From positions 1 to 37,358 of the forward strand of contig CANJKM010000005.1 of NCBI GenBank assembly GCA_947474805.1: a stretch of 37,358 nt of DNA. Reading direction: 5' to 3'. A program made the position numbers and the translations under genes. A model generated the notes under the pieces. The model was not told the DNA's origin. It searched no databases and worked only from the letters and a program-made list of their open reading frames with translations. Origin of the DNA: Caulobacterales bacterium. GTDB lineage: Bacteria; Pseudomonadota; Alphaproteobacteria; Caulobacterales; Caulobacteraceae. Positions within the stretch are counted from its first letter, which is position 1, and every line of letters begins with the position of its first letter. Below, one piece after another: positions 26,646-37,358 of the stretch.

Positions 26646-28408
26646 GCGGCGCGCGCCTCGTCTTGGGTCAGCCGCACGATCTCGGCGTCGGCGAAGGGCA
26701 GGGCGAGCGGGCGGACGTAGCCGTTCTCGGTCGGGGCGAAGCCCAGCTCCTTGAGCATCTCGGCCCCGGCCTTATTGCGGGCTGTCGGCTTGAAGACGAC
26801 CTCGAACTCCTCGTGCCCGGCGGCGGTCAGCGCCCGCGCCATCAGCGCGAAGGCCGCGTTCTCGACCCGCTTCCTCTGCACCCGGCAGCTCATGAAATAC
26901 TGTTCGAGCCGCCCGGCCTTCAGGTCGAGGGCCGCGAAGCCGATCAGGCCGTAGTCGCCGAACCGGTCGGCGCAGCGCAGGGTCAGGGCCCCGTCGGTCT
27001 TGGCCAGGGTCTCGACCTCGTCCTTGGTCAGCTTGGCCCCGGTGAAGTTCAGCTGGTTAGTGCGCTGGGACAGCTCGTGCACCCGCGCGATGTCGGCGGC
27101 GCAGAGGGGGCGGATGTCCAGCGATAGGCCCGAGTTCTTCAGGAAGCCGAGATAGTCGGTGGGGGCGGCCTCGAAGGCGGCGCTGCGCAGCGCTTCCTCC
27201 CGGTACAGGTGCCGGCGCTTGGCGCTCTCCGGCGTCGCGGGCAGATCGAACCAGGGGTGGTCCAGCATGGCGCCGACCTCCGTGTGGGCCAGGACGCGCA
27301 CGACGGCGTGGGAGGCCTGGACTTCGGCCCGCTCGAACGGCTGGTCATCGACGAAGACGAAGCTGTCGAGGCCGAGGTCGAGCCGGCGGGCGATCTCGGC
27401 GACCGAGCCCGACTTGGGCGACCAGTGGACCTGAGGGTGAAGGAAATAGTCGGCGAGGCCGAAGCCCTCCAGCGCCGCCATGGCTTCGGTCAGATCGTTC
27501 TTGGAGGCGATGGATTGGAGCACACCCCTAGCGTCGAGCGCCTTGATCGCGGTCACGGCCTCGGGGCGGGGCTTCACGCCCGCCGCCCCGTCCTCGGCCA
27601 GGGTGCCGTGCCAGAGGGTTTCGTCGAGGTCCCAGACCACCACCTTGGCCTTGACCGAAGGGGCGGCGCCGATGCTGGCCGGGAGGGCGCCGTCGAAGCT
27701 GGCGAAATCCATCAGGCCGAAGACCACATCGCGCCCGGCGGCCTCGCCGACCGGCTCGACCTGGATCAGGAAGGGCTCGGAGAGATCGACCAGGGCGGCG
27801 ATCTTCTCGGCGGGGATGACGAGGCGGCGGTATTCGGGCCCGACCTCGAAGCTCTGCTGGAACATCGCCCCGGCGTGGCCGCCAGATGGGCCAAGATCGG
27901 GCAGGATCGAGACGGTGAAGGGATGGGGCCGCCCGTCCGGCGCGAAGCTCTCGATCACCAAGGCCTGGGGCTCAAGCCCGGTCGGCTGAGCGAGCTTGCC
28001 CGACTTGCGCGTGTTCCAGCGCCAGCCGAGCGTCCGGCCGACGGCATAGGGCGCGAGGGACAGGGCGTCGCCCACGAGCGTATCGACCATCTCTTCGCGT
28101 TTGGCTTGCGCCACGGGCCGCAGCACGGCGGGACCGCGTCCCTCCAGCTTGCCCCATTTGCGGAAGCGGATGCGCATCAGGGATGTCGAGCCCACGACTC
28201 CTTCGATGCCGGCTTCAAACCGTCGGCAATGCAGGTCGCCGCGCGGGCTGTAGAAGGCGCAGGAGGCATAGCAGGAGGGGTAGGCGCACTCCGAGCAGTG
28301 CTCGGCCCAGACGATCTGGCTGCGGGCCGCGAGCCCCTCAAGCGCGCCGAATTCCTTCGGTACGGCGAGGTGCGCACGGGCGCGATCGGCGGGCAGGGTC
28401 TCTTTCAT
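26642..28408 (-). CDS. FkbH-like HAD-IIIC phosphatase/GNAT protein with N-terminal Cys-rich region
   Basis: KVVVWDLDETLWHGTLAEDG (HAD motif I), SIASKNDLTEA, FVFVDDQPFERAEV, RTNQLNFTG, C-terminal GNAT-like region; N-terminus CSECAYPSCYASCAFYSPRGDLHC. Confidence 0.9.
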   Translation of the reverse strand: MKETLPADRARAHLAVPKEFGALEGLAARSQIVWAEHCSECAYPSCYASCAFYSPRGDLHCRRFEAGIEGVVGSTSLMRIRFRKWGKLEGRGPAVLRPVAQAKREEMVDTLVGDALSLAPYAVGRTLGWRWNTRKSGKLAQPTGLEPQALVIESFAPDGRPHPFTVSILPDLGPSGGHAGAMFQQSFEVGPEYRRLVIPAEKIAALVDLSEPFLIQVEPVGEAAGRDVVFGLMDFASFDGALPASIGAAPSVKAKVVVWDLDETLWHGTLAEDGAAGVKPRPEAVTAIKALDARGVLQSIASKNDLTEAMAALEGFGLADYFLHPQVHWSPKSGSVAEIARRLDLGLDSFVFVDDQPFERAEVQASHAVVRVLAHTEVGAMLDHPWFDLPATPESAKRRHLYREEALRSAAFEAAPTDYLGFLKNSGLSLDIRPLCAADIARVHELSQRTNQLNFTGAKLTKDEVETLAKTDGALTLRCADRFGDYGLIGFAALDLKAGRLEQYFMSCRVQRKRVENAAFALMARALTAAGHEEFEVVFKPTARNKAGAEMLKELGFAPTENGYVRPLALPFADAEIVRLTQDEARAA

Positions 28409-28455
28409 CGTCCGCCAGCTTAAGCGGCGGGGGTTAGTTTAAGGTTGAGGCCGCG

Positions 28456-31400
28456 CTACTGCGCCGCCATCGCCTCGGCGGTGCTCAGATCCACCGACAC
28501 CAGCTGCGACACCCCGCGCTCGGCCATGGTCACGCCGAACAGCCGGTCCATCCGCGACATGGTCACCGGGTTGTGGGTGATGGCGATGAAGCGGGTCTCG
28601 GTCCTGCGGCGCATCTCGTCGAGCATCCGGCAGAAGCGGTCGACATTGGCGTCGTCGAGCGGGGCGTCGACTTCGTCCAGGACGCAGATCGGGGCCGGAT
28701 TGGCCAGGAAGACCCCGAAGATCAGGGCGGTCGCGGTGAGAGCCTGTTCGCCGCCCGACATCAGCGACATGGCCGCCAACCGCTTGCCGGGCGGGCATGC
28801 GAAGATTTCCAGCCCGGCCTCCAGGGGGTCGTCGGACTCGACCAGCTTCAGCTCGGCCTGACCGCCCTCGAAAAGGGTGGCGAACAGGGCCTTGAAGCCG
28901 GTGTTGATGGTCTCGAAGGCGGCCAGGAGGCGCTCGCGGCCCTCGGCGTTCAACTCCTCGATGGCGGCGCGCAGCTTGCGGACGGCGCCGATCAGGTCGG
29001 CCCGCTCGGTCTCCATGCCGGCGAGGCGCTCGGCGTGCTCCTTGGCCTCCTCCTGGGCGCGCAGGTTCACCGCGCCCAGCGCCTCGCGCTGACCCTCCAG
29101 CCGGGCGAGCCGGGTCTCCAGCGCCTCCAGCCCCGTCGGCAGGCTCGCGCCCTCCTCGGCCAGTTTGCGGCCGAGCGCCTCGGGCTCCAGCTTGGCGGTC
29201 TGGATCAGCTGTTCGGTGACGCTCGCCAGCCGTTCGGCGGCCGCCTCGCGCCGGGCGGTGGAGGCGGCGCGGGCCTCGCGGGCCTCGCCGCCGCGCGTTT
29301 CGGCCGCCCGCTGCAGCCGGTCGGCGGCGTGTTGGGCGGCTTCTCCTTGCGCCAAGGCGTCCTGGGCCTTGGACCGGCGGGCCTCGGCGGTCCCGAGGTC
29401 GTCCATGAGCAGGCGGCGGCGTTCGGCGATGGCGAGCGGCGTCTCCTTGGCCTCGACCAGGGCGGCGGCGGTCTTCTCGCGCTCGGCGCCCTGCTGCTGC
29501 TCGCGGGCGGCGGCCTCGGCGGCCCGGCGGCTCCAGTCGGCGGCCTCGCGCTCGATCTGGTCGCGGCGAGCCAGCCGCGCGCCGCGTTCGCGCACCTCGG
29601 CCTCCTGCGCCGCGCGGGCCCCCGCCTCGTTCTCGCGCGCCACCCCTGCCTGGACGCGGGCGGCGTGCAGGGCCCCGGAAGGATCGGGCGTCAGGTCCAG
29701 AGGCGCGTCGCCCTTCAACGACGCCAGGGCGGCTTCGGCCCCGGTCGCCTCGGCCTCGGCCGCATCCAGGGACGAGCGGGCGGCCTGGGCCTCGGCGGCG
29801 AAGCCCTGGATGGTCTGGTCGAGCGCCTGGGCGCGGGCCTCGCGGCGGGCGGCGTCGCGGGCGTGCGCCTCGACCGCCTCGCGGGCCTGGGCCAGGGCGC
29901 GTTCGGCCGCTCGGGGCGGCTCTCGCGAGGCCTGCACCGCGGCCTCGGCGGAGCGGAGATCGCGGGCGGCGGCCTCGTGCGCCGCCTGGGCGGTCTGGGC
30001 CTTGGGGGCGAGCTCGGCCAGCTGGTCTTCGACTTCCGCCAGACGGGCGCGCTGGGCGAGGCGTTTGGCGGCCGGTTGCTCGGCCTCGGCCCGCACGGTG
30101 AAGCCGTCCCAGCGCCAGAGGTCGCCTTCCTTGGAAACGAGGCGCGCGCCGACCGGCAGGCTCTTCTGTAGTTTCGGGCCGTCGGCGCGCGCGACGAGGG
30201 CGGTCAGCGCCAGACTCGCGGCCAGCTCCGGCGGGGCCTTGACCAGCGGCGCCAGCGGGGTCGCGCCTTCGGGCCAGGCGATGGCGGCGGGGGTCGCGGC
30301 GCCGGCCCAGTAGGAGGGCGCGGCGGAATCCAGCGCGGCGTCGAGATCCTCGCCCATCGCCGCCGCCAGGGCCGCCTCATAGCCGCGCTCGGGCGAGACG
30401 GCTTCGAGCGCCGTGGGATGGCTGCGGCCCGCCGGGGCGCGGGTCAGCGACGCCAGGCCCTGGGCCTCGGCCTTCAGCCGGCGAAGCGTGTCGTCGGTCT
30501 GGCGCGCGGCGTCGCGGGCAGCGGTCTCCGCGATTTGCAGCTCTGCGCGTTTGGCTTCGGCGGCTTCCAGCGCGGCGCGCGCGTCGTTCAGGGCCATTTC
30601 GGCGGCGGCCCGCTTCTCCTCGGCGGCCTTGGCCTCGGGGCTGGTCTCGAGGTTCAGCGAGGCGCGGTCGCGCTCGGCGGCGGCGTGGGCGCCCTCGGTG
30701 CGGGCGAGACGCCCCTTGGCCTCCTCGGCGCGGGCGCGGGCGGCGCGGGCGGCGGCTTCGGACTGGGCCAGGCGCTCGGCGGCGGCGCGAGCCTGGGCGG
30801 CGCGAGCGGCGAGCTCGGCCGCCAGCCGCTCGACCTCGGCGTCGGCTTCGGCGCGCACGGCCGCGGCGGCGTCGAGGGCGGCCTCAAGCTCGGGCAGGCG
30901 TTCGGGCGCGGCGGCGATCTCGGCCTCCAGCGCGGCGCGGGCCTCCGCCAGGCGGGCCAGGGCGGCGGCGGCGTCCTTGGCGAGCTCCGCCTCGCGCGCC
31001 TGGTCGTCGGACTGGCGCTTCATGTCGGCTTCGAGCCGCATGACCAGGGCCTGGGCCTCGGCGCCCTCGCGCTCGATCCGGTCCTGTTCGATGGCCAGCC
31101 GCTGCAGCAGGTGGGCGGCGACGGCGGCCTCGTCGCGCAGGGGCTTAAGCGCCTCGGCGGCGGCCAGGGCGGCGGTGGTGGCCTCGGCGGCCTCGCGCGC
31201 GGCGGCCTCGACGGCGAGGTTGGCGGCGGCGTGCTCGGCCTCGGCCGCGTCCAGGGCCGCCTTGGCGTCCTGCCATTTCACATAGACGGCCGCGCCCTGC
31301 AGGGTGCGAATTTCGGCGGCGACCTGTTTGTAGGTCTCCGCCTGCCGGGCTTCGCGGCGCAGGCGGTTGAGGCTGAGCCCAAGCTCGCGGGCGACGTCGT

Positions 31401-31983
31401 CCAGCCGCTCCAGATTGGCCTCGGCGGCCTTGAGGCGCAGGTCGGACTCGTGGCGGCGGCTGTGCAGGCCCGAGACGCCCGCGGCCTCTTCCAGGACGCG
31501 GCGGCGGTTGGACGGCTTGGCGGCGATGAGTTCGGAGATCTGTCCCTGCCGGACGAGGGCGGGCGAATTGGCCCCGGTCGAGGCGTCGGCGAACAGCAGC
31601 TGGACGTCGCGCGCCCGCGCCTCGACCCCGTTGACCCGATAGGTCGAGCCCGCGCCCCGGTCGATCCGACGCGAGACCTCCAGGATGGCGTGGTCGTTGA
31701 ACTGGGCCGGCGCCCGGCGCTCGGCGTTGTCGATGGTCAGCACCACCTCAGCGTGGTTGCGCGCGGGCCGCGCCCCCGTGCCGCCGAAGATGACGTCGTC
31801 CATCCCCTCGGCCCGCATGGCCTTGGCCGAATTGGCCCCCATGACCCAGCGCAGGGCTTCGAGCAGGTTGGACTTGCCGCAGCCGTTCGGCCCCACGATC
31901 GCGGTCAGTCCCGGTTCGATCCGGAACTCGGTCGGATCGACGAAGGACTTGAAGCCCGAAAGGCGAAGCTTCTGAAAGCGCAA
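28456..31983 (-). CDS. smc: chromosome segregation protein SMC
   Basis: [44 protein letters not shown] Walker [45 protein letters not shown] signature/Walker B; long coiled coils. Confidence 0.97.
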   Translation of the reverse strand: MRFQKLRLSGFKSFVDPTEFRIEPGLTAIVGPNGCGKSNLLEALRWVMGANSAKAMRAEGMDDVIFGGTGARPARNHAEVVLTIDNAERRAPAQFNDHAILEVSRRIDRGAGSTYRVNGVEARARDVQLLFADASTGANSPALVRQGQISELIAAKPSNRRRVLEEAAGVSGLHSRRHESDLRLKAAEANLERLDDVARELGLSLNRLRREARQAETYKQVAAEIRTLQGAAVYVKWQDAKAALDAAEAEHAAANLAVEAAAREAAEATTAALAAAEALKPLRDEAAVAAHLLQRLAIEQDRIEREGAEAQALVMRLEADMKRQSDDQAREAELAKDAAAALARLAEARAALEAEIAAAPERLPELEAALDAAAAVRAEADAEVERLAAELAARAAQARAAAERLAQSEAAARAARARAEEAKGRLARTEGAHAAAERDRASLNLETSPEAKAAEEKRAAAEMALNDARAALEAAEAKRAELQIAETAARDAARQTDDTLRRLKAEAQGLASLTRAPAGRSHPTALEAVSPERGYEAALAAAMGEDLDAALDSAAPSYWAGAATPAAIAWPEGATPLAPLVKAPPELAASLALTALVARADGPKLQKSLPVGARLVSKEGDLWRWDGFTVRAEAEQPAAKRLAQRARLAEVEDQLAELAPKAQTAQAAHEAAARDLRSAEAAVQASREPPRAAERALAQAREAVEAHARDAARREARAQALDQTIQGFAAEAQAARSSLDAAEAEATGAEAALASLKGDAPLDLTPDPSGALHAARVQAGVARENEAGARAAQEAEVRERGARLARRDQIEREAADWSRRAAEAAAREQQQGAEREKTAAALVEAKETPLAIAERRRLLMDDLGTAEARRSKAQDALAQGEAAQHAADRLQRAAETRGGEAREARAASTARREAAAERLASVTEQLIQTAKLEPEALGRKLAEEGASLPTGLEALETRLARLEGQREALGAVNLRAQEEAKEHAERLAGMETERADLIGAVRKLRAAIEELNAEGRERLLAAFETINTGFKALFATLFEGGQAELKLVESDDPLEAGLEIFACPPGKRLAAMSLMSGGEQALTATALIFGVFLANPAPICVLDEVDAPLDDANVDRFCRMLDEMRRRTETRFIAITHNPVTMSRMDRLFGVTMAERGVSQLVSVDLSTAEAMAAQ

Positions 31984-32004
31984 GGGTCGGGTGCGCTCCT
32001 TCGC

Positions 32005-32655
32005 CTATTTCTTCAGGAGCGGTTGGATCAGGGCGTCGAGCTGAGCCAGGCTCTGCACGCCCGCCACCTTGGTCGCGCCGACCTGGAAGGTCGGGGTGGC
32101 GTTGATCTTGTCGACCTCGACGGCGTTATTGACCCGCTCCTGCAGGGCGGCGGTGGCGGCGGGGTCGGTGATGCAGGCCATGACCTGATCCTCGCTCAGC
32201 CCGGCCGCGCCGCCGATCCGCTTCAGGACGGCGAGCACCTTCTGCGTGTCCAGGTTCCCGCTGGCGTCGGCGCTGGCGAACAGCTCCGGTTGGCTCTTGA
32301 AGACGTCGTCGGTGACGGAGAAATACTTCCCCGGACCGGCGCAGCGGGCGATCAGGAAGCCTGCGGCTGAGATGGCGGCAGGCGCGGTCAGGAACTCGCG
32401 GAACACGAACCGCACCTGGCCGCTGTCAACGTACTTCTTCTTGAAGGCCGGAAACACCTCGGCGTTGAAGGCGGCGCAGTGGGGGCAGGTGACCGAGCCC
32501 CACTCGATCACCGTCACCTTGGCCTTGGGGTTGCCCATGACCATCTCGATGGGCGGGCTCGCCGTGCTCTGCGGCGCGGCGCCGGCGGGCAGGGCGGCGG
32601 CGCAGAGCCCGGCGGACAGCAGGGCGACGGCGGTACGGCGGGAGAAGCGGCGCAT
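32005..32655 (-). CDS. DsbA family periplasmic thiol:disulfide protein
   Basis: VTVIEWGSVTCPHCAAFNAEVFPAFKKKYVDSGQVRFVFREFLT with CPHC active site; N-terminal RRFSRRTAVALL export signal. Confidence 0.92.
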   Translation of the reverse strand: MRRFSRRTAVALLSAGLCAAALPAGAAPQSTASPPIEMVMGNPKAKVTVIEWGSVTCPHCAAFNAEVFPAFKKKYVDSGQVRFVFREFLTAPAAISAAGFLIARCAGPGKYFSVTDDVFKSQPELFASADASGNLDTQKVLAVLKRIGGAAGLSEDQVMACITDPAATAALQERVNNAVEVDKINATPTFQVGATKVAGVQSLAQLDALIQPLLKK

Positions 32656-32663
32656 GCTTATCC

Positions 32664-33299
32664 TTACTTCTTCAGCAGGGGCTGGATGACTTCGTCGAAC
32701 TTGGCCATCGGCTGCTCGCCCTCAAGCTTGGTCCCGTTGATCGAGAAGCTGGGGGTGGCGGCGATCTTGTCGACCTCGATGGCCTTCTTCAGCCGGTCGT
32801 TCAGGGCCGACAGGGCTTTTTCGTCCGAGATGCATTCGGTGACCTGCTTCTCGCTCATCCCGGCCGAGGCGCCGATCCGCATCAGAATGCCGCGCACGTC
32901 GCCGGTCGTGAACATCTCCTGCTGGCTGTGGAAGACCGCGTCGGTGACGTTGAAATACTTATCTCGGCCGGCGCAGCGGGCCATCAGGAAGCCGGCCGCG
33001 GCCACCTGCTCGGGCGGGGTCAAAAATTCGCGGAAGACATAACGGACCTGGCCGCTGTCGACGTACTTCTTCTTGAAGGCCGGGAAGACGTCCTCATTGA
33101 AGCGGGCGCAGTGGGGGCAGGTCAGCGAGGCCCATTCGATCACCGTCACCTTGGCGTCCGGATTGCCGATGGAGACTTCCGCGGCGGTCTTGATGTCGCC
33201 CGAGTCGCTGGCGGAACCCGAGTTCTTGGCCGGGTTGCAGGCGCTCACCAGGCCGGCGGCGAACAGGACGAGAGCCAGACGGCGAAGAACAGGACGCAT
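32664..33299 (-). CDS. DsbA family thiol:disulfide lipoprotein
   Basis: Paralogue of the adjacent gene with CPHC active site; lipobox-like LVSAC; start trimmed to MRPVLRRLALVLF. Confidence 0.9.
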   Translation of the reverse strand: MRPVLRRLALVLFAAGLVSACNPAKNSGSASDSGDIKTAAEVSIGNPDAKVTVIEWASLTCPHCARFNEDVFPAFKKKYVDSGQVRYVFREFLTPPEQVAAAGFLMARCAGRDKYFNVTDAVFHSQQEMFTTGDVRGILMRIGASAGMSEKQVTECISDEKALSALNDRLKKAIEVDKIAATPSFSINGTKLEGEQPMAKFDEVIQPLLKK

Positions 33300-33378
33300 G
33301 GGGGCGGGTTCCCTTTGGGATAGTTGGCGACTAAAGCGCGATTCCAGCCTTCCGGAGAACCGCGCGGGCGGCGGTTTG

Positions 33379-33924
33379 TCAATCGCCGCGGCGGAAGACG
33401 CCCCGACCAAGACGAAGTAGCGCGGCCTTGAGCTCGCCGTCGGGAACCTCGGCCAGGCCCTTGGCCAGCTCGGCTTCGGCGGCGGCGTCGAGCGGGCCGG
33501 TTCCCCGCCGGGCGGGGCGCTTGGCCGTGGCGGCGGGCGCCCGCACGGGGCCCTGGACGATCCGGATCTTGTCGACCGCGCCCTCGCCGAGCACGAGCTT
33601 CACCCGCTCCAGAATGTCTGGGGCCTGGTGCTGCACCAGGGCGGCGGCGGGGCCGTCGACCTTCAGCTCCAGGACGCCTGGCCCGCCGCCGCGCGGCTTG
33701 GTCAGACGCACGGGCTCGGTCCGCTTGGCCAGGGTCTCGCCGACGATCTCTTTCCAGCGTGCAGCGAGCGGGGAGACGCTCGCGCCGAACCGGGCCTCCA
33801 GCGATTTCAGGAAGGGGGTCAGGGCCGTTCCCATGGCCTTGGGCGGCCGGCCGGGCGGACGCGACCGCCGCTGCGCCAGGATGGCGGCGGCCTCGGCGGC
33901 GGTGGGGAGCGGGCGGCGGCGCAT
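33379..33924 (-). CDS. DUF721 / DciA-like protein
   Basis: FGASVSPLAARWKEIVGETLAKRTEPVRLTKPRGGGPGVLELKVDGPAAALVQHQAPDILERVKLVLG, typical of DUF721. Confidence 0.85.
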   Translation of the reverse strand: MRRRPLPTAAEAAAILAQRRSRPPGRPPKAMGTALTPFLKSLEARFGASVSPLAARWKEIVGETLAKRTEPVRLTKPRGGGPGVLELKVDGPAAALVQHQAPDILERVKLVLGEGAVDKIRIVQGPVRAPAATAKRPARRGTGPLDAAAEAELAKGLAEVPDGELKAALLRLGRGVFRRGD

Positions 33925-33958
33925 GGCGGCAATCTACACGCGGATGATAGGAGAGGGG

Positions 33959-34999
33959 ATGGATTCCCTCGCGCTCCGTCGCGCCCTTCTGGCCTGGTAC
34001 GACGCCAACGCCCGCGCGCTGCCCTGGCGCGTGGGCCCGGCCGAACGGCGGGCCGGGGTCGCGCCCGACCCCTACCGGGTCTGGCTGTCGGAGGTGATGC
34101 TGCAGCAGACCACCGTGCCGCACGCCACGCCCTATTACCTCGGCTTCACCCGCCGCTGGCCGACCGTCGTCGATCTGGCGGCCGAGATCGACGGCGAGCT
34201 GATGTCGGCCTGGGCCGGGCTCGGCTACTACGCCCGCGCTCGCAACCTGCTGGCCTGCGCCCGCGCCGTGGCGAGCGAGCACGGCGGCGTCTTCCCCGAC
34301 ACGGAGGCGGGGCTGCGGGCCCTGCCCGGCGTCGGCGCCTATACGGCGGCGGCGGTGGCGGCCATCGCCTTCGATCGACCCGCCAATGTGGTCGACGGCA
34401 ATGTCGAGCGGGTGATGGCGCGGCTCTACGCGGTCGAGGCGCCGCTACCGGCCGCCAAGGACGCGCTGAAGCGGCTGGCCGCAATCCTGGTCGCCGACGA
34501 CCGTCCCGGCGACTGGGCCCAGGCGCTGATGGATCTGGGCGCCACCGTCTGTCGCCCCAAGGCGCCGCTGTGTGACCGGTGCCCGGTGGCGGGGTTCTGC
34601 GAGGCTCTGAAGACCGGCGCGCCCGAGACCTACCCCCGCAAGACCCGTAAGGCCGACCGCCCGCGCCGCTACGGCACGGCCTGGCTGGCGACACGGGGCG
34701 GCGAGATCGCCCTGGTCCGCCGCCCGCCCAAGGGCCTCCTCGGCGGCATGCTGGCCCTGCCGACGAGTGACTGGATGTCGGCGCCGCACGAAGCCCCTCC
34801 GCCCGCGCCCGGCGACTGGAAGCCCATTGGCGCGGTCGAGCACGTTTTCACCCACTTCGCCCTGACGCTGGAAGTGAAGGCGGCCGAGGTGGATGAGGTT
34901 GAGAGTGCGATCTGGACGCCGCTCGGTCAGGCGGGCGATGGATTGCCGAGCGTGTTTCTGAAGGCGCTGAGGGTCTTAGCGCGCCCAAACCTTCTCTAA
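33959..34999 (+). CDS. mutY: A/G-specific adenine glycosylase
   Basis: ALPWRVGP..., SEVMLQQTTVPHATPYY, GVGAYTAAAVAAIAFDRPANVVDGNVERVMARLYAVE, CRPKAPLCDRCPVAGFC Fe-S loop, C-terminal NUDIX-like domain. Confidence 0.95.
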   Translation: MDSLALRRALLAWYDANARALPWRVGPAERRAGVAPDPYRVWLSEVMLQQTTVPHATPYYLGFTRRWPTVVDLAAEIDGELMSAWAGLGYYARARNLLACARAVASEHGGVFPDTEAGLRALPGVGAYTAAAVAAIAFDRPANVVDGNVERVMARLYAVEAPLPAAKDALKRLAAILVADDRPGDWAQALMDLGATVCRPKAPLCDRCPVAGFCEALKTGAPETYPRKTRKADRPRRYGTAWLATRGGEIALVRRPPKGLLGGMLALPTSDWMSAPHEAPPPAPGDWKPIGAVEHVFTHFALTLEVKAAEVDEVESAIWTPLGQAGDGLPSVFLKALRVLARPNLL

Positions 35000-35060
35000 C
35001 TCGGCTTTCCCCCGCGAAGGGCGAGGATCCGGGCTTTTTATGAAGCGCGGCGGCGGCCTA

Positions 35061-35095
35061 AACCTGGGTCCCCGCCTCCGCGGGGACGCTCGGAG
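35061..35095. repeat. intergenic palindromic repeat between convergent mutY and ccrM; possible terminator
   Basis: GTCCCCGC-CTCC-GCGGGGAC perfect inverted repeat at 35068-35087, preceded by aacctgg. Confidence 0.65.
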
Positions 35096-35100
35096 TGAAC

Positions 35101-36285
<1,185 letters not shown>

Positions 36286-36295
36286 TGTGGGGCTC

Positions 36296-36943
36296 TCAGC
36301 CCTCGCCCGCCAGAAGCGCCCGCAACGGCGCCCAGGTCATCCGATGGGCGGGGCACGGCCCCAGCGCCTTCAACGCCGCCATATGCGCCGGCGCTCCGTA
36401 GCCCTTATGCGAGGCGAAACCATAGCCGGGATGGATCTCGTCCATCTCCTGCATCAGCCGGTCGCGCGCCACCTTGGCCAGGATCGAAGCCGCCGCGATC
36501 GACAGCGACAGGGCGTCGCCTCCGACCACCGTCTTCACCTCGCAGGGCAGCTTGAACGCATAGTTGCCGTCGACCAGGGCCAGTTCGGCGGCGGGAGCCA
36601 GGCCCTCGACCGCCCGGCGCATGGCCAGGCCGGTGGCGTGCAGGATATTGAGTTCGCCGATCTCCTCGACCGAGGCGAAGGCCACGCTCCAGGCGACGGC
36701 CAGGCCCTTGATCTCCAGCTCCAGCGTCTCGCGCGCCTTGGCGGTCAGTTTCTTGGAGTCGTCGATCCCGGTCGGCACGGCTTCGGATCGCAGAATGACG
36801 GCGGCGGCGCAGACCGGCCCCGCCCAGGGCCCGCGCCCGGCCTCGTCCACCCCGCAGACCAGGGCGGGGTGATGCAGCTTCTCCAGCGTCAGGCTGGGGC
36901 CCAGACGCGGCTTGCTTTTGAGGGTGTCGATTCGCGGGCTCAC
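36296..36943 (-). CDS. rnhB: ribonuclease HII
   Basis: [63 protein letters not shown]. Confidence 0.96.
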   Translation of the reverse strand: MSPRIDTLKSKPRLGPSLTLEKLHHPALVCGVDEAGRGPWAGPVCAAAVILRSEAVPTGIDDSKKLTAKARETLELEIKGLAVAWSVAFASVEEIGELNILHATGLAMRRAVEGLAPAAELALVDGNYAFKLPCEVKTVVGGDALSLSIAAASILAKVARDRLMQEMDEIHPGYGFASHKGYGAPAHMAALKALGPCPAHRMTWAPLRALLAGEG

Positions 36944-37006
36944 TCCAAATGACTACCGCCCGCCCGCCGAAGCGGGCAAGCTAGGCCGTCAGCAAGGGGA
37001 TGCGGC

Positions 37007-37358
37007 ATGAAACGGCCCAGGATCATCGGACTGGTCGCTGCGGCGGGCGTCGCGGGAATTATGCTTTGCGCCGCCGCCGCGCCTGGCGACAGTCCCAGCT
37101 ACGCCCCCGACGGGAAGATGATCTTCCCCGCCGACTACCGCGACTGGATCTACCTCTCCTCCGGCATGGACATGTCCTACACCGAGGGCGCCGAGGCCAC
37201 GCGCCATGTCTTCGACAATGTCTTCGTCGACCGCAAGGCCGCCGCCGCCTTCCGCCAGACCGGCCACTGGCCCGACAAGACCGTCTTCGTGCTGGAGATC
37301 CGCTCGGGCGAGGGCGCCGCCTCGATCAACAAGCGCGGCCTGACCCAGACCGAGCGCC
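37007..37358 (+). CDS. cytochrome P460 family protein (3' truncated by window)
   Basis: My translation from the ATG at 37007: MKRPRIIGLVAAAGVAG...MIFPADYRDWIYLSSGMDMSY...HVFDNVFVDRKAAAAFRQTGHWPDKTVFVLEIRSGEG; absent from the ORF track because it runs off the end. Confidence 0.75.
   Translation, partial: MKRPRIIGLVAAAGVAGIMLCAAAAPGDSPSYAPDGKMIFPADYRDWIYLSSGMDMSYTEGAEATRHVFDNVFVDRKAAAAFRQTGHWPDKTVFVLEIRSGEGAASINKRGLTQTER

Noticed and set aside
28420-28437. TTAA...TTAG pair between the FkbH-like gene and smc as a CtrA site
   Set aside because: Spacing is 10 bp rather than 7, and it does not lie upstream of a start in a convincing position.
28573-32370. Long plus-strand ORFs (532, 382, 290, 650 aa) antisense to smc
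   Set aside because: Repetitive Ala/Gly/Leu-rich shadows of the coiled-coil smc coding sequence.

Overview
High-GC alphaproteobacterial chromosome segment. It looks like Caulobacteraceae (Caulobacter/Phenylobacterium type), judged from a CcrM-type methyltransferase and the gene order smc - DsbA-like x2 - DUF721 - mutY - ccrM - rnhB; the genus is an inference. It is mostly housekeeping and metabolic DNA, with no phage, transposon, CRISPR, rRNA or tRNA that I can support. Main blocks: (1) a deoA region; (2) a minus-strand cassette of circularly permuted ATP-grasp + alpha-E + transglutaminase-like protease, followed by a small SWFGD-motif protein; (3) a NAD-type molybdenum formate dehydrogenase operon (fdsG-B-A-D), with a PabC-like class IV aminotransferase/lyase between fdsD and fdhD-mobA; (4) a FemAB/CelD-like GNAT plus a JmjC/cupin-like 2OG-oxygenase gene with an apparent frameshift; (5) a PrpF/4-oxalomesaconate tautomerase + 6PGDH/DUF1932 dehydrogenase pair; (6) the F0 ATP synthase operon atpI-B-E-F'-F; (7) a polysaccharide deacetylase + FkbH-like HAD/GNAT protein with an unusual Cys-rich N-terminus; (8) a genome-maintenance block ending in ccrM/rnhB. 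The most interesting regulatory signal is upstream of ccrM: a near-consensus CtrA half-site pair and a hairpin that would sequester the Shine-Dalgarno. I do not see a clear-cut novel defence or mobile system. The best candidates for under-described biology are the ATP-grasp cassette, the Cys-rich FkbH-like protein and the ccrM leader.
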